Of a DNA stretch of 64,000 nucleotides, positions 9,813-18,377 are shown piece after piece. Both the position numbers and the translations under genes were made by a program. Source of the DNA: Bog-473 sp963783245 (GTDB lineage: Bacteria; Actinomycetota; Acidimicrobiia; Acidimicrobiales; RAAP-2); contig CAWAMS010000003.1 in NCBI GenBank assembly GCA_963783245.1, forward strand, positions 724,778 to 788,777, written 5' to 3'. The notes below the pieces were generated by a model that was not told the origin of the DNA, did not search any database, and worked only from the letters and a program-made list of their open reading frames with translations. Position 1 is the first letter of the stretch. Every line of letters begins with the position of its first letter.

Positions 9813-11327
9813 TCAGTCCAGATGCATGGTGCCGTGGCGCATATAGCGTGTGTGCCAAGAAAGTGCTTCATCGAGTAGGTGGGGCGTGTGCTGGCCGGGT
9901 GCTCCGGCCACGGCCCTCTCAAAATAATCGAGAAGCGCCTCCCGGTAATCGGGATGGGCGCACTGTTCGATCATGCGTCGGGCACGGTGCTGAGGCGCCA
10001 ATCCCCGTAAGTCCGCCACGCCCTGCTCTGTGATGATCACGTGTACGTCGTGCTCGGTGTGATCGATGTGACTGACCATCGGGACAATGCGAGAGATGGA
10101 CCCGCCCTTCGCCGTCGAATGCGTGACGAACAACGAAATGTACGCATTTCGCGCAAAATCGCCCGATCCCCCGATCCCATTTTGGATGCTCGAGCCCATG
10201 ATATGAGACGAGTTCACATTGCCGTAGATATCGGCTTCGATCATCCCGTTCATAGCGAGGCAGCCAAGTCGACGTATGACCTCCGGATGATTGCTGATGT
10301 CTTGGGAACGCAGGACGATCCGACTTCGGTAAAAGTCGAAATTCTCCTGCAGCTCCAGACTTGCGCCGTCACTCAGAGAGAATGCCGTCGCAGATGCGGA
10401 CACCAATGTGCCCGACCGCAGCATCCGTAACATGCCGTCCTGGATCACCTCGGTGTAGGCGGTCAGCGAGCGGAAAGGTCCCTCATCCAGTTCGCCGAGG
10501 ACTGCGTTGGCAACGTTGCCGACGCCGGACTGCAGGGGCAGCAACGTAGGTGGAAGCCGACCCTTCTCGACTTCGTGTGTCAGAAATTCGACGATATGAC
10601 CAGCAATACAAACTGATTCGTCATCAGTGGCCCTGAACTGCGTGTGGCGATCAGGACTGTCGGTTGGCACCACTGCGACGATCTTCTCGTGCGGGCAAAA
10701 GAGGTACGGTTGACCGATGCGATCATCCGGTCTGAGGATCGGGATCGGCTTTCGGTGCGGAGGAAGGGCCGTGCCGTAATAGATGTCGTGCACACCCTCG
10801 AGCTCCTCGGGCTGCCAGGAATTCACCTCCAGGATCACCTTGTCTGCCAATTCGAGCCACGTCTTGTTGTTTCCAACCGACGAAGAGGGTACGAGCGCAC
10901 CATCGGGCGTGATTCCAGATACTTCAATCAGCGCCACGTCGAGGTGACCGAAGAAGCCTTCCCAGGCCATCTGGGCCACGTGGGAGAGGTGCACGTCGAG
11001 ATACTCCATCTCTCCCGCATTGATCTTGGCCCGGCTCACGGGGTCCGACATGTAAGGCAGACGAAGCTCGATGCCATCGACCGCTGCCAGTGCGCCGTCG
11101 AGATCGGGACCCGTAGATGCACCGGTCCAGACGTTCACGGTGAATGGCGCTCCTCGGCCATGTGCCTCACCGATGCGTCGCGCCAGGGCTTGGGGCACCT
11201 CTTTCGGATACCCGGACCCCGTGAACCCACTCATTCCGATGGTCGATCCGTTTACGATCAGAGCGGCTGCCTCATCGGCAGTCATCACCTTGCCCATGAG
11301 GTCCGGACTGCGGATTGGATTTCCCAT
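9813..11327 (-). CDS. Acetyl-CoA hydrolase/CoA-transferase family (acetate/succinate CoA transferase)
   Basis: 504 residues. This is a class I CoA transferase of the acetyl-CoA hydrolase group (Cat1/AarC/ScpC type). The catalytic glutamate lies in the segment AYTEVIQDGML, the glycine-rich CoA loop is MGSSIQNGIGGSGDFARNA, and the N-terminal domain opens with TIGMSGFTGSGYPKEVPQAL. The reaction moves CoA between acetyl-CoA and succinate (or another acid), giving acetate as a fermentation end product while keeping the thioester energy. Its promoter region is shared with the divergent Rip3-like gene, but the only box there points away from it. It ends 50 bases from the ROK gene. Confidence 0.82.
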   Translation of the reverse strand: MGNPIRSPDLMGKVMTADEAAALIVNGSTIGMSGFTGSGYPKEVPQALARRIGEAHGRGAPFTVNVWTGASTGPDLDGALAAVDGIELRLPYMSDPVSRAKINAGEMEYLDVHLSHVAQMAWEGFFGHLDVALIEVSGITPDGALVPSSSVGNNKTWLELADKVILEVNSWQPEELEGVHDIYYGTALPPHRKPIPILRPDDRIGQPYLFCPHEKIVAVVPTDSPDRHTQFRATDDESVCIAGHIVEFLTHEVEKGRLPPTLLPLQSGVGNVANAVLGELDEGPFRSLTAYTEVIQDGMLRMLRSGTLVSASATAFSLSDGASLELQENFDFYRSRIVLRSQDISNHPEVIRRLGCLAMNGMIEADIYGNVNSSHIMGSSIQNGIGGSGDFARNAYISLFVTHSTAKGGSISRIVPMVSHIDHTEHDVHVIITEQGVADLRGLAPQHRARRMIEQCAHPDYREALLDYFERAVAGAPGQHTPHLLDEALSWHTRYMRHGTMHLD

Positions 11328-11433
11328 GAAGCCAACTCTCGCGCACCAAGTAACCCGACGGACACCTATCGCATCGGGGGGCTTTGCGGGGACTCCTTGC
11401 GGACGCCCGCCTACCGCGACTCCCCCACGGGCT

Positions 11434-11450
11434 GGGGCCTTTCGGCCCTA
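11434..11450 (+). promoter_or_regulatory. DevR-type box for the site-2 protease
   Basis: GGGGCCTTTCGGCCCTA, with a four-base spacer instead of three if the left half is read as GGGGCC. Using centre 11441.5, the hexamer CATGCT begins at the standard spacing (11472). This leaves a leader of about 41 bases before the ATG at 11525. Confidence 0.65.
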
Positions 11451-11524
11451 CTCACTCGCGGCAGACGTCGCCATGCTGATCGAGGGGGCGGAGAGACCGC
11501 TACCAGGACCACGGCGACTGGACG

Positions 11525-12676
11525 ATGGAACAGAACATACGGCTCGGCAGGATCGCTGGGGTACCTGTCGGCATCAACTGGAGCATCCTTGTCATCTTCT
11601 GGCTCATCGCCTGGGAGCTCGCCGATCTCGTCCTACCGGGCTACAGCCCCCACGAAACCAGCACCACGTACTGGGTGGTTGGGATCTTCGCCACCCTGTT
11701 GTTCTTCGCCTCCCTATTCCTCCACGAGGTGTCCCACGCCATCGTGGCCAAGAGGAACGGCGTCGGGGTCCGTCGTATCACCCTATGGTTGTTCGGAGGG
11801 GTATCCGAGCTCGAGAGTGAGGCCCTGACCCCCGGGGCGGACTTCCGGATCGCGGTCGTGGGCCCCCTCACGAGCTTGGCGCTCGCCGGGATGTTCGGCG
11901 CCCTCGTCCTTGTCGTTGGCCACAGCGGGAGCCATCAGGAGATCCTGGTCAGCGCCTTGGGCTGGTTGGGGTGGATCAACCTGCTCCTCGGCGGGTTCAA
12001 CTTGATCCCTGCCGCACCGCTCGATGGCGGTCGGGTACTGCGCTCTGCCCTTTGGAAGCACAGCGGTGACCGCGTTCGTGCGGCCAGAACGGCGACGCGC
12101 ACGGGGCAGGCCTTCGGCTATGCGCTCGTGATCCTCGGGGTTCTCGAGTTCCTCGCAGTGGGAATTGTGGGTTTGTGGTACGTCTTCTTGGGATGGTTCC
12201 TCTTATCGGCGGCCCGCAGCGAGGAAAGTGCAGCGGTCATGCGGTCCTCGCTGGCCGGTGTCCACGTCCGCGACATCATGACCCCGAGTCCGACGACGTT
12301 CCCATCGAACATGACGGTGGCAGAGCTTCTCGACATCCAACTTCACCGCTACCGATTCAGCTCGTACCCCCTCGTCTCACCAACCGGGAAGCTAGAAGGC
12401 CTGACAACCATGAGCAGGATTCGTCACGTTCCAGCAGAACACCGGCCGGAAACACATCTGATCGACGTGGCCTGCCCGTTATCTGACGTCCCAATTGGAA
12501 GTGTCAATGAAGCGATGCCCGATCTGCTTCAACGCATGCAGACATCGCAGGACGGCAGGGCACTGGTGATTGACGGCAATGGCCGCTTGCTGGGAATCGT
12601 GTCACCGAGTGATATCGCCCGCTTCGTGCAACTCTCCATGCTCCAGTCTCAGGCGCGGCACATCCAGCGGAAGTGA
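11525..12676 (+). CDS. Site-2 protease (M50) with C-terminal CBS pair, Rip3/Rv2625c type
   Basis: 383 residues. Hydrophobic segments lie at about 17-37, 50-66, 103-122 and 190-220. The zinc motif HEVSH is at residues 67-71 in the second membrane segment, and the third zinc ligand is in NLIPAAPLDGGR near 160, the two hallmarks of M50 intramembrane metalloproteases. Two CBS domains follow from about residue 240 (VRDIMTPSPTTFPSNMTV, then the region ending GIVSPSDIA). The same layout is found in Rv2625c (Rip3), a DosR-regulon protein. It probably cuts membrane-bound anti-sigma or signalling proteins, with the CBS pair sensing nucleotides. The target is unknown. Confidence 0.88.
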   Translation: MEQNIRLGRIAGVPVGINWSILVIFWLIAWELADLVLPGYSPHETSTTYWVVGIFATLLFFASLFLHEVSHAIVAKRNGVGVRRITLWLFGGVSELESEALTPGADFRIAVVGPLTSLALAGMFGALVLVVGHSGSHQEILVSALGWLGWINLLLGGFNLIPAAPLDGGRVLRSALWKHSGDRVRAARTATRTGQAFGYALVILGVLEFLAVGIVGLWYVFLGWFLLSAARSEESAAVMRSSLAGVHVRDIMTPSPTTFPSNMTVAELLDIQLHRYRFSSYPLVSPTGKLEGLTTMSRIRHVPAEHRPETHLIDVACPLSDVPIGSVNEAMPDLLQRMQTSQDGRALVIDGNGRLLGIVSPSDIARFVQLSMLQSQARHIQRK

Positions 12677-12704
12677 TGCGCATCTGTCCCGATAAGGGAA
12701 TCCG

Positions 12705-14528
12705 TCAGGCCTTTTCGGACCAGCTGAGAAGTGGCTGCAAAAGGGGCGTCTTCTTCTGCTGGTGACGGGACATACGTCGGAGTATGTTGTCAAGAACGAC
12801 GATGGCAGAGTCGATATGGGGCCCCTTGTTGAGCATGACACACTCGGCTCGTTGGCTCATCGCAGCGTCGGTTACCTCAGCACGAGATGGCTTGCCGGTG
12901 CGCGCAAGTTGATCGAGAACCTCAGTGGCCCAAATCACCGGGAGGTGTGCGGCTTCACACAGCCAGAGGATCTCTTCTTGCACTTCGGCGAGGCGCTCGT
13001 AGCCGGCTTCGACGGCCAAGTCTCCCCGGGCGATCATTACCCCTACGAGTGGAGAACGCATGGCATGCAGCAAAATCTCGGGAAGGCGAGCGAAGGCTGC
13101 GGTTGTCTCGATCTTCAAGACGAGACCCAAGTGCTCAGCGTTGACTCGCCTTAGGTACGTACGCACGTCATCGACATCACTCTCGTGGCGCAGAAAGGAC
13201 ACAGCCACCATGTCCGCATGTGCTGCCGCGACTTTGAGTAATGGAAGGTCCGCGTCGCTTACGGCGGCGGCGGACAAAGCTGTGTCGGGCAGGTTGATTC
13301 CCTTCTCCGAGCGAAGCCGGGAACCTCTCGCACCCGCGGAAAGGATTCGCACATGGAGCTCGTTGAAGGTGGTGCTCTCGACGATGCCGGTCATTTTTCC
13401 GTCATCGAGAATCACCCGCTCGCCAATCTTTACAGCCTTGAATGCGACCGGGAATGTGCACCCGATCCGCGGAATTCCGGGCTGCCCATGGCGCCACGGC
13501 ACGGCTGGGTCGAGTTCACGGGTCACAACGAGCCTGTCCCCCACGCACAGGAGATGCGATTGCGGGAGTTTCGGCAATTCCCCCACCCGGACAACGTCAC
13601 CCTGACAGGACAGTTCGGCATTTGTCTCCAAATACGTCGTGTCCCAAATCTCCACATCGCAACTCCCCGTGGTGCTGGCAATAACCCGGAACTCGCGATG
13701 CGCACCACGGGTGTCGACACATGAAATTGTGTCTCCCAGCCGACGACGCTCGATCCACGCTGGATCCACGGGCACAATCCCACCTGAACGAGGGACCGGG
13801 CCGGCGCTCAATCGCGCCACGGCCGGCGCTGTCGGCACACCCCGGAGATCGCGCTCGGGACGAAACTTGACGACTTGAGGTCCCTCGCTCAGTGGACCGG
13901 TACGTAGTTTGGGCCCGGGGAGATCCATTGATATTCGGCAAGATCTTCCCAGGTCGGCTGATGCCCGGCGCACATGGCGCGCCATTCGCTCCCACGCATC
14001 GGGGTCGTCATGCGCTCCATTGATGCGGGCAACGTCCATTCCCAGGGCCACGAGACGCTTCACGTAGGGATAGTCCTCGGCCGCCTCCGCAGGAAGGGTC
14101 ACCATGACCCGGGACACCCGACCCTTGGGGCGAGGGCCGAAGAGCGCGTCAGTATTGCAATCGAGGGCACCGCGACCCTCCTCGAAGCTCTGGATTGCCG
14201 GCCCGAACGTTGGTGCTGTCCCATCGAGCGCAGCGCGAACACTTTCAACCGTGGCCAGAACATGAGCCTCGCATCTGCCAAGTGACGAGAGACCCCGTGC
14301 ACCCAACCAACGCTGTAGGTGACTGATATCGCCTTGTCGGAGTGCGAGATAGTGCACCAAGTTGACGGCATCACGACGGTGACTCGGGTCGGCGGCCATT
14401 ATGTCCTGCTCTCGATGCGTCTCGATCCGGCGCATGAGGTCTTCAAGCACACAGAGTTCGGCACTGATGGATGCCCGATCGACATGCCCCTTGGGCCCGT
14501 CATCGCCATACTGCTCCACCGTGCCCAT
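12705..14528 (-). CDS. Pyruvate-kinase-like protein, long divergent form
   Basis: 607 residues from the ATG at 14528. The C-terminal two thirds are a pyruvate-kinase barrel: SRVMVTLP, KIETTAAFARLPEIL, the MIARGDLAVE segment containing the conserved ARGDL, and IWATEVLDQLARTGKPSRAEVTDAA cut by the usual spacing. A 150-residue N-terminal extension with an RQGDISHLQRWLGARGLSSLGR region replaces the short start of normal enzymes, and a B-domain insertion is present. Such long forms occur in several bacteria. Expected activity is PEP + ADP to pyruvate + ATP, opposing PpsA. The track-length reading from GTG 14534 adds two residues. The first ATG is exactly 42.5 bases from the centre of a degenerate box (14561-14577). 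Confidence 0.72.
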   Translation of the reverse strand: MGTVEQYGDDGPKGHVDRASISAELCVLEDLMRRIETHREQDIMAADPSHRRDAVNLVHYLALRQGDISHLQRWLGARGLSSLGRCEAHVLATVESVRAALDGTAPTFGPAIQSFEEGRGALDCNTDALFGPRPKGRVSRVMVTLPAEAAEDYPYVKRLVALGMDVARINGAHDDPDAWERMARHVRRASADLGRSCRISMDLPGPKLRTGPLSEGPQVVKFRPERDLRGVPTAPAVARLSAGPVPRSGGIVPVDPAWIERRRLGDTISCVDTRGAHREFRVIASTTGSCDVEIWDTTYLETNAELSCQGDVVRVGELPKLPQSHLLCVGDRLVVTRELDPAVPWRHGQPGIPRIGCTFPVAFKAVKIGERVILDDGKMTGIVESTTFNELHVRILSAGARGSRLRSEKGINLPDTALSAAAVSDADLPLLKVAAAHADMVAVSFLRHESDVDDVRTYLRRVNAEHLGLVLKIETTAAFARLPEILLHAMRSPLVGVMIARGDLAVEAGYERLAEVQEEILWLCEAAHLPVIWATEVLDQLARTGKPSRAEVTDAAMSQRAECVMLNKGPHIDSAIVVLDNILRRMSRHQQKKTPLLQPLLSWSEKA

Positions 14529-14560
14529 CACCACACCCTATGAGCCTTTCTCCACTTTCA

Positions 14561-14577
14561 GTAGGGCCAGAAGACCT
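14561..14577 (-). promoter_or_regulatory. Degenerate DevR-type box for the pyruvate-kinase-like gene
   Basis: One half is perfect (TAGGGCC at 14562-14568); the distal half is AGACCT instead of GGTCCC. The hexamer TAGGGT on the minus strand (14540-14535) is at the standard spacing, and the predicted start is the A of the ATG at 14528. The match in spacing makes up for the weak second half. Confidence 0.5.
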
Positions 14578-14648
14578 TCCAAGCGCCTCAGCTCCATCCC
14601 ATGTCCACACCCCAGGACATGGCTCTGTCGGACGAGAAGGTCAGCCCC

Positions 14649-15986
14649 TCAGATGCCACTCGGGTAGGTCTCCGGCGGTTCACCCTCGTCCCAAAGCGAA
14701 GTCCGTTCCAGTGGCTCGACGGCTCGGGTATGGTCGAGGTGGATCACGGCATCGAACTGCTCGCCTAGCCGAGCGTGGAAGTAGTGACTTCCACGCTCGG
14801 TCTGCGGTCGGTAGATCACGCCGATCGCGCGCTCTAGACGTGGCACGTTCAAAGCGGCGAGAACAGCAGAGTTCGCCGTATCCAACCAAAACCCCTTGCC
14901 GTCGTAGCGATGAAGAAACGCCTCATGACTGTCGGCGGAAGCGGCCCGGACTCTCTTGCGTTCGGCGGGGCCGCCCCATTCGCTCGCGGCGGTGACCATG
15001 CCGTCGTAAGTGGTGAAACCGATCAGCACAGAATCATGCCCATAGCGTTGACGAGCGAGTTGCCCGACGTTGAGCTCACCCCGTTGGCCCATCTCGGTGG
15101 ATCTGGCGTCGCCAACGTGAGAGTTGTGCTCCCACACGATGATTTTGGAGCGAGGACGCTGTTCGTCGAGGTGTTCAATGAGCGCATCGAGCGTGCCCGC
15201 CATATGGCGATCCCGGAGATTCCATGAGGAGATCTCGGCACGGTACATCTGTTGGTAGTACTCCTCGGCGTTGCGCACCAGACGGGCGTTCTGCTCGGCA
15301 AAGAAGTACTCGTCGCCAGCGACCCACCCGTCCCGCCGGAGATACGCGTCCGCTCTTCGACGCAGTTCGATCAGCTGGGTGACGACTTCGTTCTGGCAGG
15401 GAAGCGCACCCTGGTAGGCCAACGCGTAGCCATAGTGTTGTCCTTCACCACCGACATGGTCGAAGCAGGAATAGCGCCCTCTCGCCCGTTTAGCCTCGTC
15501 AGGATCGACACGGTCGAGATACTCCACGACAGCCTGCATCGATGCTCGAAGGCTGTAGAGATCCAGCCCATAAAAACGGGCTTTCGTGGCCGGATCGGCA
15601 TGGGCATCGTTGCGGGCTCGTAGCCATTCTACGAAGGTGAGAACATCATAATTTCGCCACATCCAGGCAGGAAAGCGCCGAAAGTCTGACAACGCTGCTT
15701 TCGCATCTACGTCATCGGACAGGCCCATGACGTAACGGTTAACCCGATAGGCGTCAGGCCAGTCCGCCTCCACCGCTACCGCGGTAAACCCACATTCGTC
15801 GATAAGACGTCGAGTGATGCGCGCCCGTTCACGGTAGAAGTCGTGCGTGCCATGCGACGCCTCCCCAATGAGGACGAAACGCCGATCGCCGATGAGATCG
15901 ACTAAGGAGTCGTAGTCGGTGCGCTCACCCGTGACGGCATGGCAGTACGCACGAATATCGGGCGAGACCCGCGTCGGAGTGGTCAC
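14649..15986 (-). CDS. Erythromycin-esterase family protein
   Basis: 445 residues. It shows the EreA/EreB-like signature FVLIGEASHGTHDFYRER near residue 36, VAVEADWPDAYRVNRYV near 70, the FYGLDLYSLRASM segment, and the second histidine region VWEHNSHVGDAR near 285. The family hydrolyses ester or lactone bonds in known resistance enzymes, but most actinobacterial members have no known substrate. The C-terminal half of mycobacterial Rv2030c (DosR regulon) is of this family, and its N-terminal phosphoribosyltransferase half is encoded here separately at 16358. It follows DUF1918 by 15 bases on the same strand and is likely expressed from the box at 16254-16267. Confidence 0.83.
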   Translation of the reverse strand: MTTPTRVSPDIRAYCHAVTGERTDYDSLVDLIGDRRFVLIGEASHGTHDFYRERARITRRLIDECGFTAVAVEADWPDAYRVNRYVMGLSDDVDAKAALSDFRRFPAWMWRNYDVLTFVEWLRARNDAHADPATKARFYGLDLYSLRASMQAVVEYLDRVDPDEAKRARGRYSCFDHVGGEGQHYGYALAYQGALPCQNEVVTQLIELRRRADAYLRRDGWVAGDEYFFAEQNARLVRNAEEYYQQMYRAEISSWNLRDRHMAGTLDALIEHLDEQRPRSKIIVWEHNSHVGDARSTEMGQRGELNVGQLARQRYGHDSVLIGFTTYDGMVTAASEWGGPAERKRVRAASADSHEAFLHRYDGKGFWLDTANSAVLAALNVPRLERAIGVIYRPQTERGSHYFHARLGEQFDAVIHLDHTRAVEPLERTSLWDEGEPPETYPSGI

Positions 15987-16001
15987 TGCCCCACCGGACC
16001 G

Positions 16002-16199
16002 TCACCCAGCCCACTCGTACGGCTGAACGATGGCATCGGAGCCTGGAAAGAAGATCGTATCGTGATCGCTGTCCTCCCAGCGCACCACGTACGGGGGACC
16101 GCCATCGGGGCCGTGTACATCGATGACCAGGCAATCGCGTTCAGGCTCACCGATGTGGTGACCCTTGATCACGATCCGATCTCCGGGCTTGGCTTGCAT
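16002..16199 (-). CDS. DUF1918 small protein (Rv0569/Rv2302 type)
   Basis: 65 residues, an SH3-like small beta protein: GDRIVIKGHHIGEPERDC, a central GPPYVVRWEDSDHDTIFFPGSD cut here, and a short tail. This is the DUF1918 pattern. Rv0569, a DosR-regulon gene, belongs to the same family; its function is not established. A GGGAGAA ribosome site lies 4 bases before the ATG. It heads a two-gene unit with the erythromycin-esterase-like gene. Confidence 0.82.
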   Translation of the reverse strand: MQAKPGDRIVIKGHHIGEPERDCLVIDVHGPDGGPPYVVRWEDSDHDTIFFPGSDAIVQPYEWAG

Positions 16200-16253
16200 G
16201 TCATTCTCCCTTCGTCCACCTACGATCCTGATATCGGCGTAGCCACCTCAACA

Positions 16254-16267
16254 GGGTCGAAGGTCCC
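16254..16267 (-). promoter_or_regulatory. DevR-type box for DUF1918-esterase unit
   Basis: GGGTCGAAGGTCCC, read on the minus strand as GGGACC-TTC-GACCC. The minus-strand hexamer CAGGAT (16230-16225) is at the standard spacing. The predicted start near 16218 gives a 19-base leader that contains the ribosome site. It forms a divergent pair with the box 41 bases away. Confidence 0.65.
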
Positions 16268-16294
16268 TAGAAGTGGGGTTCTTGCCGGGCACTC

Positions 16295-16310
16295 GGGACC
16301 ATCGGCCCTA
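16295..16310 (+). promoter_or_regulatory. DevR-type box for the phosphoribosyltransferase
   Basis: GGGACCATCGGCCCTA. The hexamer GAGGCT begins at 16332, the standard spacing. The predicted start near 16344 leaves a 14-base leader made almost entirely of the AGGAGGAGG ribosome site. Confidence 0.78.
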
Positions 16311-16357
16311 GCCCCAACTGCCCTCACGGAAGAGGCTGGCGCCAGGAGGAGGTTCTC

Positions 16358-17074
16358 GTGACATCCCGTGACCGGGTCGACGCAGGACGGCAGTTGGCTG
16401 AGCAGCTCGGACGGCGCTATCTCGAGAATGAAGATGTCGTCGTCCTGGGACTACCTAGGGGTGGAGTGCCTGTCGCCTTCGAGGTGGCTCAAGCGCTCAA
16501 CAAACCGCTGGACATCATCGTGGTGCGCAAGCTCGGAGTGCCCTTCCAACCCGAACTCGCCATGGGGGCCATCGGTGAGGAGGGAGTACTCATTCTGAAC
16601 CGCGAAGTGCTGCAGTCCGCTCATATCACCGAGAGTGAGCTCGCCGCCGTGGAACAACGGGAACGGGTTGAGCTCGAGCGTCGCAGCCACTCCTACCGTG
16701 GCGATCGACCTCCCGTGACCCTCCTCAGGCGTACCGCAGTTGTGATCGACGACGGGATCGCCACTGGTTCGACTGCTCGTGCTGCCTGCCAGGTAGCTCG
16801 AGCACTTGGTGCGGCGCGCGTCGTGATGGCAGCACCCGTTGCGTCCCGATCCTCCGTAACCGAGCTAACCGACATCTGTGATCACGTGGTCTGCCTGGAG
16901 ACCCCTGACCCTTTCTATGCCGTCGGTGAGTGGTACCTGGACTTTTCCCCTACTTCGGACGCCGAGGTGGTGGCGCTCCTCCAACGTGCGGCCCACGGCG
17001 TCACGACGACGCCCGCGACGGCGGACCTCGGGGACGACCCTCCAGCCCGAGATGGGGAGTCGCAGTACGCATAG
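16358..17074 (+). CDS. Phosphoribosyltransferase-fold protein (Rv0571c / Rv2030c N-terminal type)
   Basis: 238 residues from a GTG with AGGAGGAGG at 16344-16352. The type I phosphoribosyltransferase PRPP loop is VVIDDGIATGSTARAA near residue 128. Upstream are VVLGLPRGGVPVAFEVA and the flexible loop region IVVRKLGVPFQPELAMGAIG cut at its edges. Members of this group are usually annotated as phosphoribosyltransferases, but substrates are unknown. In M. tuberculosis the equivalent domain occurs in Rv0571c and, fused to an erythromycin-esterase domain, in Rv2030c, both DosR-controlled. Here the two halves are separate genes on opposite sides of one divergent promoter. Confidence 0.83.
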   Translation: MTSRDRVDAGRQLAEQLGRRYLENEDVVVLGLPRGGVPVAFEVAQALNKPLDIIVVRKLGVPFQPELAMGAIGEEGVLILNREVLQSAHITESELAAVEQRERVELERRSHSYRGDRPPVTLLRRTAVVIDDGIATGSTARAACQVARALGAARVVMAAPVASRSSVTELTDICDHVVCLETPDPFYAVGEWYLDFSPTSDAEVVALLQRAAHGVTTTPATADLGDDPPARDGESQYA

Positions 17075-17203
17075 GGCCGGTCTACCTGGAAGGACACGTC
17101 ACAGTGTCTGAAGTTGTCCGCGGAATGGTCGTAATCGCCTACAGCAGCGGGAGGAGTCGTCACTGCCCGCGGAACCCCTTCGTTAGTGGAGGCGCATAAC
17201 GCG

Positions 17204-17219
17204 AGGACCTTCGGCCCTG
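17204..17219 (+). promoter_or_regulatory. DevR-type box for ABC exporter ATPase gene
   Basis: AGGACCTTCGGCCCTG. The hexamer AACGAT starts at 17241, the standard spacing, and the predicted start is exactly the A of the in-frame ATG at 17253, so a leaderless message is expected. Confidence 0.72.
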
Positions 17220-17252
17220 TTGCTCTGCGGGTCCCGATGGAACGATGCCGCT

Positions 17253-18377
17253 ATGCCATCACCCGCAGCCTCCGATGCCACAAGGCCGAGGCAGGAGTCC
17301 GCCGTGGCCACTATGGCTCGGATCGACAGGCGGGGGGAACTTGAGCACCCGAGTGCGCCCGATCGCCCCGGCCGTCCGGCAAGTGATTGGCATGCAGCAG
17401 TCCAGGTTGACAGCGTCACAAAGCGCTTCGGCTCGACACTGGCTCTTGACGACGTCTCGATATCCGTCGAGCCAGGGCAGGTTCTCGCGCTCCTCGGACC
17501 CAATGGCGCCGGTAAGACGACACTCATCCGGATCCTGACCACACTGTTGACGCCTGACGCAGGCCGGGTCACAGTGGCCGGTCTCGACGTCGAACGGGAC
17601 GCGGCAGCGATCCGGTCACTGATCGGGCTCGCCGGGCAGTACGCCTCGGTGGATGAGCTGCTGACCGGGCGAGAGAACCTTGAGCTCGTCGGCCTCCTGT
17701 ACCACCTCGACCGGGTCGAATTCCGGCGACGGGCCCAGGAGGCGCTGGAGCGGATGACCCTCACCGACGCTGGTGACAAACCGGTCAAGACCTACTCCGG
17801 TGGCATGCGTCGTCGCCTCGACCTAGCGGCCAGCCTCATCGGGAGGCCACCGATCTTGTTCCTCGATGAGCCGACTACCGGCCTCGATCCTCGGACGAGG
17901 AACGATTTGTGGGATTTCATCGAAGAGCTCGTGGGCGAGGGAACGACCGTCCTGCTCACGACGCAGTACATGGAGGAAGCCGAGCATCTGGCTGACCAGA
18001 TCGTTGTGCTCGACACGGGACGTGTCGTTGCCCAGGGAACGGCGGAGGAGCTCAAAGATCAGCTCGGTGGCGACGTCCTCGAGATCAAGGTCGCCGACGT
18101 GGCAGACCTCACGCGGGCGGCCGAGCTCGTGGTCGCCCTCGGTCGGCTGGCCCCACGCCTCAATGCCGACCTCAAGCTGATCAGCCTTCCGGTCAAAGGC
18201 AGCGCAAAGGTGCTCATAGCTGCGGGCCGCATCCTGGACGACAGTGGCATCGCACTTGATGACTTGGGGATTCGACGGCCGTCGCTCGATGACGTCTTTC
18301 TCTCCTTCACGGGCCATCACGCAGCACCCGCCGACAACGGGTCGGCGGACGCCACCGCGAGTGATCATGATGAGTGA
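17253..18377 (+). CDS. ABC exporter ATP-binding protein (DrrA family)
   Basis: 374 residues from the ATG at 17253. After about 50 low-complexity residues comes the ATPase: Walker A LLGPNGAGKTTLIRIL near residue 90, Q-loop region AGQYASVDELLTG, signature TYSGGMRRRLDLA, Walker B ILFLDEPTTGLDP, and the H-loop position replaced by Q in LLTTQYMEEAEHLA. That TQYMEEA variant is typical of DrrA-type exporters. It energises a two-gene exporter with the overlapping downstream permease. Substrate is unknown; lipid or drug-like compounds are usual for the family. There is no ribosome site before the ATG, in keeping with a leaderless transcript. Confidence 0.85.
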   Translation: MPSPAASDATRPRQESAVATMARIDRRGELEHPSAPDRPGRPASDWHAAVQVDSVTKRFGSTLALDDVSISVEPGQVLALLGPNGAGKTTLIRILTTLLTPDAGRVTVAGLDVERDAAAIRSLIGLAGQYASVDELLTGRENLELVGLLYHLDRVEFRRRAQEALERMTLTDAGDKPVKTYSGGMRRRLDLAASLIGRPPILFLDEPTTGLDPRTRNDLWDFIEELVGEGTTVLLTTQYMEEAEHLADQIVVLDTGRVVAQGTAEELKDQLGGDVLEIKVADVADLTRAAELVVALGRLAPRLNADLKLISLPVKGSAKVLIAAGRILDDSGIALDDLGIRRPSLDDVFLSFTGHHAAPADNGSADATASDHDE

